This document shows positions 44,332 through 53,261 of a stretch of 64,000 bases of DNA, piece by piece (the first letter of the stretch is position 1; every line of letters starts with the position of its first letter). The translations under genes were made by a program, and so were the position numbers. The notes below the pieces were generated by a model, which did no database searches, was not told the origin of the DNA, and saw only the letters and a list, made by a program, of their open reading frames with translations. The stretch is from Algoriella xinjiangensis (GTDB taxonomy: Bacteria > Bacteroidota > Bacteroidia > Flavobacteriales > Weeksellaceae): assembly GCF_900115015.1 (NCBI RefSeq), contig NZ_FOUZ01000011.1, positions 62,001-126,000 of the forward strand, given 5' to 3'.

Positions 44332-45774
44332 ATGATTTACGATAAACAATATCTTAAAAAGACAAAGATTGTAGCGACATTAGGACCTGCAACTGATAGT
44401 CCTGAGATTTTATTAGAAATGATGCAAAAAGGAACCGATGTGTTCCGTATCAACTTTTCGCACGCCGATTATCCGGATGTGAAACGTAAGATTGATACAA
44501 TTCATCAATTAAATAACGATCACGGTTACAATACTGCGATTTTAGCAGATTTACAAGGACCAAAATTGCGTATTGGTAAAATGGAGCACGAAGATTTCGT
44601 GATTAACCAAGGCGATATTTTAACTTTTACAAACGAAGACGTTGTAGGTACAAAAGAAAAAGTATTTATGACGTACAAAAGATTTGCGCAAGATGTGCAA
44701 GTTGGCGAAAACATTTTGATTGATGACGGAAAATTAATTTTCAAAGTTATCGAAACAAATGGTACTGATACTGTAAAAGCAGAAACAATACAAGGTGGAC
44801 CATTGCGTTCTAAAAAAGGAGTAAACTTACCAAATACAAATATTTCTTTACCAGCATTAACAGAAAAAGACAAAGAAGATGCAATTTTTGCAATCGAAAA
44901 TAGAGTAGATTGGTTTGCTTTATCTTTTGTACGTTCTGGACAAGATGTGAGAGATTTAGCAGAATTTATTAAAGAACATGGAACATTAAAAATTCCAATT
45001 ATTTCTAAAATAGAGAAACCAGAAGCATTAGAAAATATTGATGATATTTTAGAATTTTCTGACGGATTAATGGTTGCTCGTGGAGATTTAGGAGTTGAGG
45101 TTCCGTTTGAAATCGTACCAAAAGCTCAAAAACAATTAATTGATAAAGCTAAATTAGCACGTAAACCAGTTATTGTTGCAACACAAATGATGGAAACAAT
45201 GATTTCGAGTTTAACACCAACTCGTGCAGAGGTTTCTGATGTTGCGAATGCAGTTTTTGATGGTGCTGATGCGGTAATGTTATCTGGAGAAACTTCTGTA
45301 GGTATGTACCCAATTCAGGTTATTGAGAAAATGACTAAAATTCTTCAAACTGTAGAAGATGACGAGCACGTACATGTACCAGAACACAAACCACAAGTAA
45401 AAAACGAACGTTTTGTTACAGATATGGTTTGTTATAATGCAGCTAAAATGGCAGAAGACACAGGTGCACAAGCAATTGCTACACTTACATATTCTGGTTA
45501 TACAGCGTTCCAAATTTCATCTCATCGTCCAAATTCATTTATTTTGGTTTTCAATCCAAGCAAACGAATTAACCGTATGGTGAATTTATTATGGGGAGTA
45601 AAAGCGATTAATTATGATCCTCGCGATACGTCTACAGATCAAACTGTTACAGAGGTTAATATTTTAGCTAAGAATGCAGGTTATGTAGATTATGGTGATT
45701 ATATCATCAATTTAAATGCAATGCCAGCTTTTGAAAAAGGTATTACAAATACATTACGTATTTCGATGATTTAA
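44332..45774 (+). CDS. pyk: pyruvate kinase
   Basis: 480 residues from the ATG at 44332, preceded by a purine-rich AAGGGAAAAA; an in-frame TTG at 44305 would add nine atypical residues. Glycolytic enzyme converting PEP and ADP to pyruvate and ATP. KTKIVATLGPATDSP is the N-terminal signature, MRINFS-type FRINFSHADY follows, and IPIISKIEKPEALENID holds the catalytic Lys; MVARGDLGVEVP and MLSGETSVGMYP are further family marks. The C-terminal allosteric domain covers about 365-480. A terminator follows. Confidence 0.96.
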   Translation: MIYDKQYLKKTKIVATLGPATDSPEILLEMMQKGTDVFRINFSHADYPDVKRKIDTIHQLNNDHGYNTAILADLQGPKLRIGKMEHEDFVINQGDILTFTNEDVVGTKEKVFMTYKRFAQDVQVGENILIDDGKLIFKVIETNGTDTVKAETIQGGPLRSKKGVNLPNTNISLPALTEKDKEDAIFAIENRVDWFALSFVRSGQDVRDLAEFIKEHGTLKIPIISKIEKPEALENIDDILEFSDGLMVARGDLGVEVPFEIVPKAQKQLIDKAKLARKPVIVATQMMETMISSLTPTRAEVSDVANAVFDGADAVMLSGETSVGMYPIQVIEKMTKILQTVEDDEHVHVPEHKPQVKNERFVTDMVCYNAAKMAEDTGAQAIATLTYSGYTAFQISSHRPNSFILVFNPSKRINRMVNLLWGVKAINYDPRDTSTDQTVTEVNILAKNAGYVDYGDYIINLNAMPAFEKGITNTLRISMI

Positions 45775-45796
45775 GATCATAAAAATAAAATAAATC

Positions 45797-45828
45797 AAAT
45801 CCCTTCAAGTAATTGAAGGGATTTTTTT
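45797..45828 (+). terminator. Rho-independent terminator after pyk
   Basis: AAATCCCTTCAA / TTGAAGGGATTT perfect 12-bp stem with 4-base loop, then a T run. It separates the housekeeping block from the second polysaccharide locus. Confidence 0.9.
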
Positions 45829-45908
45829 ATGCTTAAATAAAAATATAACTTTAGCGTTAGCTATTAAAAATAGAATTAATAACTTTACAAGTTCGAATTA
45901 CAGTATTT

Positions 45909-46901
45909 ATGAGTATATATAACGTGATATTATCAGGAGGAGTAGGAAGTCGTTTATGGCCTTTGTCACGCAAAAGTCATCCAAAACAATATCTACCATT
46001 GTTTGATAATAAATCTTTATTTGAATTAACAATTCAACGTAATCGCCCAATTGCTGATAAATTAATGGTGATTGGAAATAGAGATAACGATCATTTAAGT
46101 CAAGAGGTTTTAGATAAATTGGATGTAGAATATCTGAAAATTGTAGAGGCAGTACCAAGAAATACCGCTGCTGCAATTGCATTTGCTGCCTTAGCTGTTG
46201 ATGATGATGATATTTTAATTGTTACACCATCAGATCATTTGATTGAAGATATGGAAGCTTATCAAATTGCAATGAAAAATGCAATTGATTTGGCTCAGAA
46301 TGATTTTATTGTAACATTTGGTATTCATCCAACGCGCCCAGAAACGGGTTATGGATACATCGAACATAAAGGAGATAAAGTACTTTCGTTTCGCGAAAAA
46401 CCTAATCATATCACTGCTCAAGACTTTATCGAACAAGGAAATTTTTTATGGAATAGTGGAATGTTTTGTTTTAAAGCAAAGGTTTTACTGAAAGAGTTGA
46501 AGAAGTTTGAGAAAGAGATTTATGAGCAATCAAAAATTGCTTGGGAAGTTTCAAATAATGGAGAATTAGATGAAGCACTTTCATTAGAAATTCCTTCAAA
46601 CAGTATTGATTATGCGGTAATGGAGCGTAGTAAAAAGATAAAAGTTGTTCCTGCAAAATTTGTTTGGAATGATTTGGGTTCTTTCGAGTCTTTGTATGAT
46701 TATTTCGTAATGAATGGACATTATGTGGATAGAAATGGAAACATGGTAATTGGGACAGATATTTATACATCTTTTGTCGGTTTACAAAATACCATTTTTG
46801 TAAATACGCCAACAGCAAATTTAATTTTGCAAAAAGAATATTCGCAAGAGGTAAAAAACGTTTATACTCATTTAGAAAAAAGAAACTCAGAATTAATATA
46901 A
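45909..46901 (+). CDS. manC: mannose-1-phosphate guanylyltransferase
   Basis: 330 residues. GGVGSRLWPLSRKSHPKQY (about 10-28) is the nucleotide-binding signature of GDP-mannose pyrophosphorylases; VIGNRDNDHL, EAVPRNTAAAIAFAA and TPSDHLIED follow, then ETGYGYIE, FREKPN and FLWNSGMF, with VWNDLGSFE toward the end. It makes GDP-mannose, for mannose, fucose or rhamnose derivatives. The C-terminal isomerase domain of bifunctional ManC is absent. It opens the second locus but is set off by its own terminator. Other mannose-pathway genes (manA, manB, gmd) are not in the window. Confidence 0.93.
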   Translation: MSIYNVILSGGVGSRLWPLSRKSHPKQYLPLFDNKSLFELTIQRNRPIADKLMVIGNRDNDHLSQEVLDKLDVEYLKIVEAVPRNTAAAIAFAALAVDDDDILIVTPSDHLIEDMEAYQIAMKNAIDLAQNDFIVTFGIHPTRPETGYGYIEHKGDKVLSFREKPNHITAQDFIEQGNFLWNSGMFCFKAKVLLKELKKFEKEIYEQSKIAWEVSNNGELDEALSLEIPSNSIDYAVMERSKKIKVVPAKFVWNDLGSFESLYDYFVMNGHYVDRNGNMVIGTDIYTSFVGLQNTIFVNTPTANLILQKEYSQEVKNVYTHLEKRNSELI

Positions 46902-46903
46902 CG

Positions 46904-46937
46904 AAAAGCACTCAAATATTTTGAGTGCTTTTTTTAT
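46904..46937 (+). terminator. Rho-independent terminator after manC
   Basis: AAAAGCACTCAA / TTGAGTGCTTTT perfect 12-bp stem, 5-base loop, T-rich tail. It begins 3 bases after the manC stop. Confidence 0.9.
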
Positions 46938-46951
46938 TTGATATTCACGAG

Positions 46952-46978
46952 TTGATAAGATATTATTCCTTAAATTTG
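46952..46978 (+). promoter_or_regulatory. candidate promoter of the main polysaccharide operon
   Basis: TTG at 46952-46954, a 16-base spacer (slightly short), then TAAATTTG (46971-46978), 23 bases before the gene at 47002. Confidence 0.5.
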
Positions 46979-47001
46979 CAATTCCAACTACAATTATAAA
47001 A

Positions 47002-47421
47002 ATGACTACAGGTATTACTTTTGGTATATTTGATTTGCTGCATGCAGGTCATATTATGATGCTTGAAGAAGCAAAAAGACAATGCGATTACTTAATCGTA
47101 GGTCTAAATACCGACCCTACATTGGTCGATCCAAGTAAAAATCATCCAACTCAATCCATCGTCGAGCGTTATATACAACTAGAAGGTTGTCGTTATGTAG
47201 ACGAAATTATTCCGTACGAAACAGAACAAGATTTGTTTGATTTGTTGAGTGCATTACCCGTTAATGTAAGGATAATTGGAGAAGAATACCGCGACAAAAA
47301 CTTTAATGGGAAGCAATATTGTCTGGATAATAACATCCAGATTTACTACAATAAGCGAACACATCGTTTTTCGAGTTCTGGATTAAGAAAAGTAGTTGCA
47401 ACTTCTGAAAACGATAAATAG
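47002..47421 (+). CDS. adenylyl/cytidylyltransferase family protein (TagD-like fold)
   Basis: 139 residues. The nucleotidyltransferase signature is FGIFDLLHAGHIMMLEEAK (about 7-25) with the HxGH motif, and the late RTHRFSSSGLRK is a variant of the RTxGISTT loop of glycerol-3-phosphate cytidylyltransferases. It would activate a phosphorylated small alcohol or acid with CTP or ATP, perhaps a glycerol-phosphate or similar decoration of the polysaccharide. The substrate is inference. It is the first gene of the plus-strand operon and ends 3 bases before the next start. Confidence 0.75.
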   Translation: MTTGITFGIFDLLHAGHIMMLEEAKRQCDYLIVGLNTDPTLVDPSKNHPTQSIVERYIQLEGCRYVDEIIPYETEQDLFDLLSALPVNVRIIGEEYRDKNFNGKQYCLDNNIQIYYNKRTHRFSSSGLRKVVATSENDK

Positions 47422-47424
47422 AAA

Positions 47425-48459
47425 TTGCCACAATCTAATCAAATAGAAAAGATACTTATAACTGGTGTAGCGGGTTTTATAGGTTATCATCTCGCAGAAA
47501 GCTTAATAAAAAAAGGATATTGTGTAGTTGGAATAGACAATATCAATGATTATTATGCGGTTGATCTAAAATATGGTCGATTAAATGAGTTAGGAATTAA
47601 TCGTGAAGATGCCGAACAGTTTAATCAAAAAGTAGACTCGAAGATTCATCAAGATAAAATGATTTTTTATCGCATGAATTTAGAAGATCAAGAACAATTG
47701 CCTCAATTATTCAATCAATATTCATTTTCGACAGTTGTTAATTTAGCTGCGCAAGCTGGTGTGCGTTATAGTATCGAAAATCCGATGGCTTACGGACAAA
47801 GTAATTTAATGGGATTCCTTAATTTGCTTGAATGTTGCCGTCACACCAAAGTTAATCGTTTATTATACGCGAGTAGCTCTAGTGTTTACGGAAATTCGTC
47901 TGATGTTCCATTTTCAACAATTCAAAATGTAGATAATCCAATTAGTTTGTATGCAGCAACCAAAAAAGCAAACGAATTAATGGCGCATGCTTACAGTCAT
48001 TTGTATCAAATACAAACCATCGGTTTACGCTTTTTTACAGTTTACGGACCTTGGGGAAGACCAGATATGGCAATGTTTTTGTTTACAGATGCAATCTTGA
48101 ATAATCAACCATTAAAAGTGTTTAATAACGGCGATTTGTCGCGCGATTTTACGTACATTGACGATATAATTCAAGGAATAGAGCGAATCATAGAAAATCA
48201 AAACCAAAAAGGAATATACCAATTATACAATATAGGAAATAGTGAACCTGTACAACTGATGAAATTTATCAATGAAATTGAAAAATCGACTGGTTTAACT
48301 GCACAATTAGAAATGATGCCGATGCAAGCTGGCGATGTAAACCAAACTTGGGCAAATGTTGATGATTTGAAAGATAAATTTGATTATCAACCAAATTATC
48401 CGGTAGAAATAGGTGTTGCTAATTTTGTAAAATGGTATAAAGAATATTATCAAAAATGA
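47425..48459 (+). CDS. UDP-glucuronate 4-epimerase-like NAD-dependent epimerase
   Basis: 344 residues, starting at TTG, the only feasible start: an in-frame TAG immediately precedes it (47419-47421) and the Rossmann glycines (ITGVAGFIG, about 12-20) follow at once. SSSSVYG and the YAATK active site are those of extended SDRs. Specific signs are NINDYYAVDLKYGRL near residue 40, RPDMAMFLFTDAI and GDLSRDFTYIDDI, the pattern of UDP-glucuronate epimerases. It would make UDP-galacturonate from UDP-glucuronate, a supply for acidic polysaccharide. The dehydrogenase gene overlaps it by 4 bases. Confidence 0.82.
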   Translation: MPQSNQIEKILITGVAGFIGYHLAESLIKKGYCVVGIDNINDYYAVDLKYGRLNELGINREDAEQFNQKVDSKIHQDKMIFYRMNLEDQEQLPQLFNQYSFSTVVNLAAQAGVRYSIENPMAYGQSNLMGFLNLLECCRHTKVNRLLYASSSSVYGNSSDVPFSTIQNVDNPISLYAATKKANELMAHAYSHLYQIQTIGLRFFTVYGPWGRPDMAMFLFTDAILNNQPLKVFNNGDLSRDFTYIDDIIQGIERIIENQNQKGIYQLYNIGNSEPVQLMKFINEIEKSTGLTAQLEMMPMQAGDVNQTWANVDDLKDKFDYQPNYPVEIGVANFVKWYKEYYQK

Positions 48460-49751
48460 ATCAACAATTAAAAATAACAATAATAGGATTAGGTTACGTA
48501 GGTTTGCCTTTAGCCCGATTATTTGCAACAAAATATCCCGTACTTGGTTTTGATATCAATCAAATAAGAATTGATGAATTAAATCAAGGTAATGATAGTA
48601 CTTTGGAAGTAGAAGATGAGGTTTTGAAAGAAGTATTAACTAACACAAATCCACTTTTAACTTCTGAAAATGCGCTTTTTTGTTCATCTAATTTAGAAGA
48701 TTTAAAAGAAGCTAATATTTATATAGTTACTGTACCAACGCCGGTTGATAAAAATAATAGACCAGATTTAACTCCTTTGAGAAAATCTTCAGAAACGGTA
48801 GGTAAAGTTTTGTCTAAAGGAGATATTGTAATTTACGAATCTACAGTATATCCAGGAGTAACAGAAGAGGAATGTATTCCTGTTTTAGAAAAAGTATCTG
48901 GGTTAAAATTTAATGTAGATTTTTTTGCAGGATATTCGCCAGAGCGTATTAATCCAGGAGATAAGGAGCATACAGTAGAAAAAATATTAAAGGTAACTTC
49001 GGGTTCTACGCCAGAAATTGGAGAGTTGGTTAATGATTTATATAAATCTGTAATTACGGCAGGAACGCATTTAGCGCCAAGTATAAAAGTAGCTGAAGCA
49101 TCTAAAGTGATTGAAAATTCTCAACGTGATATTAATATTGCTTTTATTAATGAGTTGTCAAAGATTTTTTCGCTGATGGATATTGATACAAATGATGTTT
49201 TAGAAGCTGCAGGTACAAAGTGGAATTTCTTACCTTTCAAACCAGGTTTAGTTGGTGGACATTGCATAGGAGTAAATCCTTTTTATTTGGCCCAAAAAGC
49301 ACAAGAAATTGGTTATTATTCTGAATTGATTTTAGCTGCAAGACGTTTAAATGACTCGATGGGCGCATTTGTTGCTTCACAAGTCATTAAATTGATGATA
49401 AAAAAAGACATCAAAATAAAAGGAGCAAAAGTTCTTAATTTGGGTATCACTTTCAAAGAAAATTGTCCAGATATAAGAAACTCAAAAACGATTGATGTTA
49501 TTCTAGGTTTAGAAGAATATGGTTTAGAGGTGACAACTTATGATCCTTGGGCTAATTTATCAGAAGTACAACATGAGTATAATATATCAATTGTAAATGA
49601 AATTCCGAACGAAAAATATGATGCTATTGTATTAACCGTTTCTCATACTGAATTTTTAGATTTAAATTTTTCTAAATTTTTGAAAGAGAATGGCGTTATT
49701 TATGATGTAAAAGGTGTTTTGCCTAAAGAAATTGTGAATAAAAGATTATAA
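48456..49751 (+). CDS. nucleotide-sugar 6-dehydrogenase, copy 1 (WbpA/TviB group)
   Basis: 431 residues. NAD-binding [10 protein letters not shown] at 11-20; the catalytic Cys270 is in [23 protein letters not shown] and [14 protein letters not shown] are also characteristic, as is [11 protein letters not shown]. Enzymes of this group oxidise UDP-N-acetyl-hexosamines (or UDP-glucose) to the acid. In copy 1, residues 274-275 read NPF where copy 2 and most relatives read DPY; the significance is unknown. Its partner is the preceding epimerase gene, overlapping by 4 bases. Residues 110-189 are identical to copy 2 (53262-54551), yet codons differ widely. Confidence 0.87.
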   Translation: MNQQLKITIIGLGYVGLPLARLFATKYPVLGFDINQIRIDELNQGNDSTLEVEDEVLKEVLTNTNPLLTSENALFCSSNLEDLKEANIYIVTVPTPVDKNNRPDLTPLRKSSETVGKVLSKGDIVIYESTVYPGVTEEECIPVLEKVSGLKFNVDFFAGYSPERINPGDKEHTVEKILKVTSGSTPEIGELVNDLYKSVITAGTHLAPSIKVAEASKVIENSQRDINIAFINELSKIFSLMDIDTNDVLEAAGTKWNFLPFKPGLVGGHCIGVNPFYLAQKAQEIGYYSELILAARRLNDSMGAFVASQVIKLMIKKDIKIKGAKVLNLGITFKENCPDIRNSKTIDVILGLEEYGLEVTTYDPWANLSEVQHEYNISIVNEIPNEKYDAIVLTVSHTEFLDLNFSKFLKENGVIYDVKGVLPKEIVNKRL

Positions 49752-49769
49752 AAAGAGACTTAAAAAAAT

Positions 49770-50819
49770 ATGAAAACAATCTTAATTACTGGAGGAGCCG
49801 GTTTTATTGGTTCGCACGTTGTAAGAGAATTTGTGCTCAACTACCCTGCAATAAAAATCATCAATTTAGATGCCTTAACGTATGCTGGTAATTTAGAAAA
49901 CCTAAAAGATATCGAAGGTCATTCTAATTACGAGTTTGTAAAAGCAGATATTACTGATGCAAAACATATACTTGATGTTTTTGAGAAGCATCAACCAGAT
50001 GGTGTTATTCATTTAGCAGCCGAATCTCACGTGGATCGATCGATTACAAATCCATTAGAATTTGTAATGACAAATGTAATCGGAACGGTTAATCTTTTGA
50101 ATGCTGCGAAAGAAATCTGGAAAGATAATTTCGAAGGAAAACGTTTTCATCATGTTTCTACAGATGAGGTTTTTGGTGCATTAGGCGACGAAGGGTTTTT
50201 TACTGAAGAAACTTCTTACGATCCACATTCACCTTATTCGGCATCCAAAGCATCTTCGGATCATTTTGTGCGCGCATACCACGATACATACGGCTTACCG
50301 ATTGTTTTGACAAACTGTTCAAATAATTATGGACCAAATCATTTTCCAGAGAAATTGATTCCGTTATGTATTCATAATATCTTAAACAATAATCCACTTC
50401 CGATTTATGGAGATGGAAAATATACGCGCGATTGGTTGTTTGTAATTGATCATGCGAAAGCGATTGATTTAGTTTTTCATGAAGGTAAAAATGGAGAATC
50501 TTACAATGTAGGAGGCTTCAACGAATGGAAAAATATTGATTTGGTTAAAGAATTATGCAAACAAATGGACGAAAAATTGGGTAAAGAAGTAGGAACTTCT
50601 GAGCAATTAATCACTTTTGTAAAAGATCGTCCAGGTCATGATTTACGTTACGCCATTGATGCAACAAAAATTAACCACGAATTAGGTTGGAAACCATCTG
50701 TAACTTTTGAACAAGGTTTATCAAAAACCATCGATTGGTTTTTAGAAAACCAAGAATGGTTGGATAATGTAACGTCTGGTGATTATCAAAAATACTACAA
50801 TACACAATATAACGACTAA
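49770..50819 (+). CDS. rfbB: dTDP-glucose 4,6-dehydratase
   Basis: 349 residues. NAD-binding ITGGAGFIGSHVV (about 6-18), the RfbB-typical STDEVFG (about 131-137) and catalytic YSASKASSDHF, plus HLAAESHVDRSI and NNYGPNHFPEKLIPL. Converts dTDP-glucose to dTDP-4-keto-6-deoxyglucose. It is followed by rfbC and rfbA with short gaps; rfbD, the last enzyme for dTDP-rhamnose, is not in the window. The order B-C-A is unusual only in that D is missing. Confidence 0.96.
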   Translation: MKTILITGGAGFIGSHVVREFVLNYPAIKIINLDALTYAGNLENLKDIEGHSNYEFVKADITDAKHILDVFEKHQPDGVIHLAAESHVDRSITNPLEFVMTNVIGTVNLLNAAKEIWKDNFEGKRFHHVSTDEVFGALGDEGFFTEETSYDPHSPYSASKASSDHFVRAYHDTYGLPIVLTNCSNNYGPNHFPEKLIPLCIHNILNNNPLPIYGDGKYTRDWLFVIDHAKAIDLVFHEGKNGESYNVGGFNEWKNIDLVKELCKQMDEKLGKEVGTSEQLITFVKDRPGHDLRYAIDATKINHELGWKPSVTFEQGLSKTIDWFLENQEWLDNVTSGDYQKYYNTQYND

Positions 50820-50821
50820 AA

Positions 50822-51370
50822 ATGAAAGCAATAGAAACAAAATTAAAAGGATGTTTTATTCTTGAACCAACTGTTTTTGAAGATGAAAGAGGTTACTTTT
50901 TCGAATCTTATAACGAAAACAAAATGGAAGGTATTTTAGGATACAAACCAAACTTTGTTCAGGACAATCAATCTAATTCATCTTATGGTGTAATTAGAGG
51001 TTTGCACATGCAAGCTGGTGAACATTCACAAGCCAAATTAGTTCGTGTTGTAGAAGGTGCTGTTATAGATGTTGCTGTTGATGCACGTGTAGATTCGCCT
51101 ACTTTTGGACAATCTGTAGCGGTAGAATTATCAGCTGATAATAAAAGACAATTGTTTATTCCTCGTGGATTTTTACATGGATTTTCTGTTATTTCAGAAA
51201 AAGCAACGTTTTTTTATAAGTGTGATAATGGCTATAACAAAGCTTCAGAAGATGGTATAAATCCATTGGATAAAGAATTAAATATTGATTGGGGAATTCC
51301 TGTAGATAAAATGATTATCTCAGAGAAAGATCAAGAAGCACAATCATTTGAAATATTTAAAAATAAATAA
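50822..51370 (+). CDS. rfbC: dTDP-4-dehydrorhamnose 3,5-epimerase
   Basis: 182 residues, the normal RmlC length. Cupin fold with FEDERGYFFESYNENKM, FVQDNQSNSSYGVIRGLHMQ and the active-site His in GLHMQ, LVRVVEGAVIDVAVD, and FIPRGFLHGFSVI. It inverts C3 and C5 of dTDP-4-keto-6-deoxyglucose, giving dTDP-4-keto-L-rhamnose. Two bases after rfbB's stop, 21 bases before rfbA. Without a linked rfbD the pathway must be completed by a gene elsewhere, or the keto sugar is used by another enzyme. Confidence 0.95.
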   Translation: MKAIETKLKGCFILEPTVFEDERGYFFESYNENKMEGILGYKPNFVQDNQSNSSYGVIRGLHMQAGEHSQAKLVRVVEGAVIDVAVDARVDSPTFGQSVAVELSADNKRQLFIPRGFLHGFSVISEKATFFYKCDNGYNKASEDGINPLDKELNIDWGIPVDKMIISEKDQEAQSFEIFKNK

Positions 51371-51391
51371 TCTCACCTATAAACTATAAAA

Positions 51392-52252
51392 ATGAAAGGA
51401 ATAATATTAGCAGGAGGATCAGGAACTAGATTGCATCCATTGACTTTAGCCGTTAGCAAACAGTTAATGCCAGTGTATGATAAACCAATGATTTATTATC
51501 CATTGTCGACATTGATGTTAGCAGGGATTAATGAAATTTTGATTATATCTACTCCACATGATTTGCCTCATTTCGAAAAATTATTAGGAGATGGTTCAAC
51601 TATTGGATGTAAATTTTCTTATAAAGAACAACCAAGCCCAGACGGTTTAGCGCAAGCATTTATTTTAGGGGAAGAATTTATTGGTAATGATAAAGTTGCC
51701 TTAATTTTAGGAGATAATATTTTCTACGCAAGTGGTATGTCTAAATTGTTGCAAGATTCTTCAGATCCAAATGGTGGCATAGTTTTTGCTTACCAAGTGA
51801 ATGATCCAGAACGATACGGTGTGGTTGAATTTAATGAGAAGAACGAAGTGGTTTCTATCGAAGAAAAACCAACTAATCCAAAATCAAATTTTGCAGTTCC
51901 AGGTCTTTATTTCTATGATAATGATGTGGTAGAAATTGCAAAAAATATAAAACCATCACCACGAGGAGAATTAGAAATTACAGATATTAATGCTGAATAC
52001 CTAAAAAAAGGTAAATTAAAAGTAGGTGTTTTTAACCGTGGAACAGCTTGGTTAGATACAGGAACTATTAATTCGTTGATGCAAGCAGGTCAGTTTGTAC
52101 AGGTAATTGAAGAACGCCAAGGAATGAAAATTGGAGCAATTGAAGAAGTTGCTTACCGCATGGGCTATATTAATAAAGAACAACTAATCAAAATTGCAGA
52201 ACCCTTGAAAAAAAGTGGCTATGGCGAATATTTGATGAAAATTATAAAATAA
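51392..52252 (+). CDS. rfbA: glucose-1-phosphate thymidylyltransferase
   Basis: 286 residues. The signature [19 protein letters not shown] (about 6-24) holds the nucleotide-binding loop; [22 protein letters not shown] and GTAWLDTGT complete it. Joins glucose-1-phosphate and dTTP to make dTDP-glucose, feeding rfbB and rfbC just upstream. Full length and intact. The following epimerase gene starts 11 bases later, so the operon continues into the uronic-acid sugar genes. Confidence 0.96.
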   Translation: MKGIILAGGSGTRLHPLTLAVSKQLMPVYDKPMIYYPLSTLMLAGINEILIISTPHDLPHFEKLLGDGSTIGCKFSYKEQPSPDGLAQAFILGEEFIGNDKVALILGDNIFYASGMSKLLQDSSDPNGGIVFAYQVNDPERYGVVEFNEKNEVVSIEEKPTNPKSNFAVPGLYFYDNDVVEIAKNIKPSPRGELEITDINAEYLKKGKLKVGVFNRGTAWLDTGTINSLMQAGQFVQVIEERQGMKIGAIEEVAYRMGYINKEQLIKIAEPLKKSGYGEYLMKIIK

Positions 52253-52263
52253 AAAAAATCATA

Positions 52264-53232
52264 ATGAAGCACATATTAATCACAGGAGGTGCAGGGTTCA
52301 TCGGATCTAATTTAACTGAATACTTTTTAGGTAAAGACTATAAAGTGACTTGTTTAGATAACTTTGCAACTGGGCATCGTCATAATGTAGAACCTTTTTT
52401 TGCAAATCAGAATTATAAATTAATAGAAGGTGATATACGTGATTTAGAAACTTGCCACAAGGCAGTAAAAGATGTAGATTATGTGTTGCATCAGGCAGCT
52501 TTAGGATCAGTACCTCGTTCTATTAATGATCCAATTACTTCTAATGAAGTGAACGTTTCAGGTTTTTTGAATATGTTAGTTGCTGCTCGTGATACAGGTG
52601 TTAAACGCTTTGTTTATGCAGCCTCTTCATCAACGTATGGAGATTCAGAAAACTTACCGAAAGTAGAAGATATTATCGGGAAACCACTTTCTCCTTATGC
52701 AATTACAAAATATGTGAATGAATTATATGCAGATATTTTCAGTAAAACATATGGTTTGTCTTGTATAGGCTTACGTTATTTTAATGTGTTCGGTCGTCGT
52801 CAAGATCCAAATGGAGCGTACGCAGCAGTTATTCCATTGTTTGTAAAACAATTTATGAATCACGAATCTCCAAAGATTAACGGAACAGGAGATTACTCAC
52901 GTGATTTTACCTACATTGATAATGTGATTCAGATGAACGAACGCGCGATGCTCACAGAAGATGAAAATGCGGTTAATACAGTTTATAATACAGCTGTTGG
53001 AGATCGTACAACTTTAAATGATTTAGTAAACTATTTACGTGAATATTTAAGCGAATATGATCCTGAAATTGCAAATGTAGAAGCAATTCATGGACCAAAT
53101 CGTGTAGGAGACATTCCACACTCGCTAGCATCTATAGAAAAAGCAAAAACATTATTAGGTTATGAACCTACTCATACGATTGATAAAGGGTTGAAAGAAG
53201 CGGTAAAATGGTATTGGGAAAACTTAAAATAA
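52264..53232 (+). CDS. UDP-N-acetylglucosamine 4-epimerase-like (WbpP/TviC group)
   Basis: 322 residues. ITGGAGFIGSNLTEYFL (about 5-21), CLDNFATGHRHN, then HQAALGSVPRSINDP and ASSSTYGDS with the active-site YAITK. The AALGSVPRS loop and the QDPNGAYAAVIPLF segment are hallmarks of UDP-HexNAc-4-epimerases such as WbpP and TviC. It precedes a TviB-like dehydrogenase by 29 bases; TviB-TviC together give UDP-GalNAc uronic acid from UDP-GlcNAc in known loci. The specificity (N-acetyl versus hydroxyl) is inferred from resemblance. Confidence 0.85.
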   Translation: MKHILITGGAGFIGSNLTEYFLGKDYKVTCLDNFATGHRHNVEPFFANQNYKLIEGDIRDLETCHKAVKDVDYVLHQAALGSVPRSINDPITSNEVNVSGFLNMLVAARDTGVKRFVYAASSSTYGDSENLPKVEDIIGKPLSPYAITKYVNELYADIFSKTYGLSCIGLRYFNVFGRRQDPNGAYAAVIPLFVKQFMNHESPKINGTGDYSRDFTYIDNVIQMNERAMLTEDENAVNTVYNTAVGDRTTLNDLVNYLREYLSEYDPEIANVEAIHGPNRVGDIPHSLASIEKAKTLLGYEPTHTIDKGLKEAVKWYWENLK

Positions 53233-53261
53233 TTAAAAAATAAACTAACAAATAAAACTCA

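Noticed and set aside
48786-49025. Recent gene conversion between the two dehydrogenase genes
   Set aside because: The identical protein block is encoded with many synonymous differences, so the DNA is not recently homogenised.
50020-50040. Other CACGTG sites (also near 525, 36283, 40393, 52898) as further parS sites
   Set aside because: Flanks do not match TGTTn...nAACA; they are inside coding genes and look incidental.
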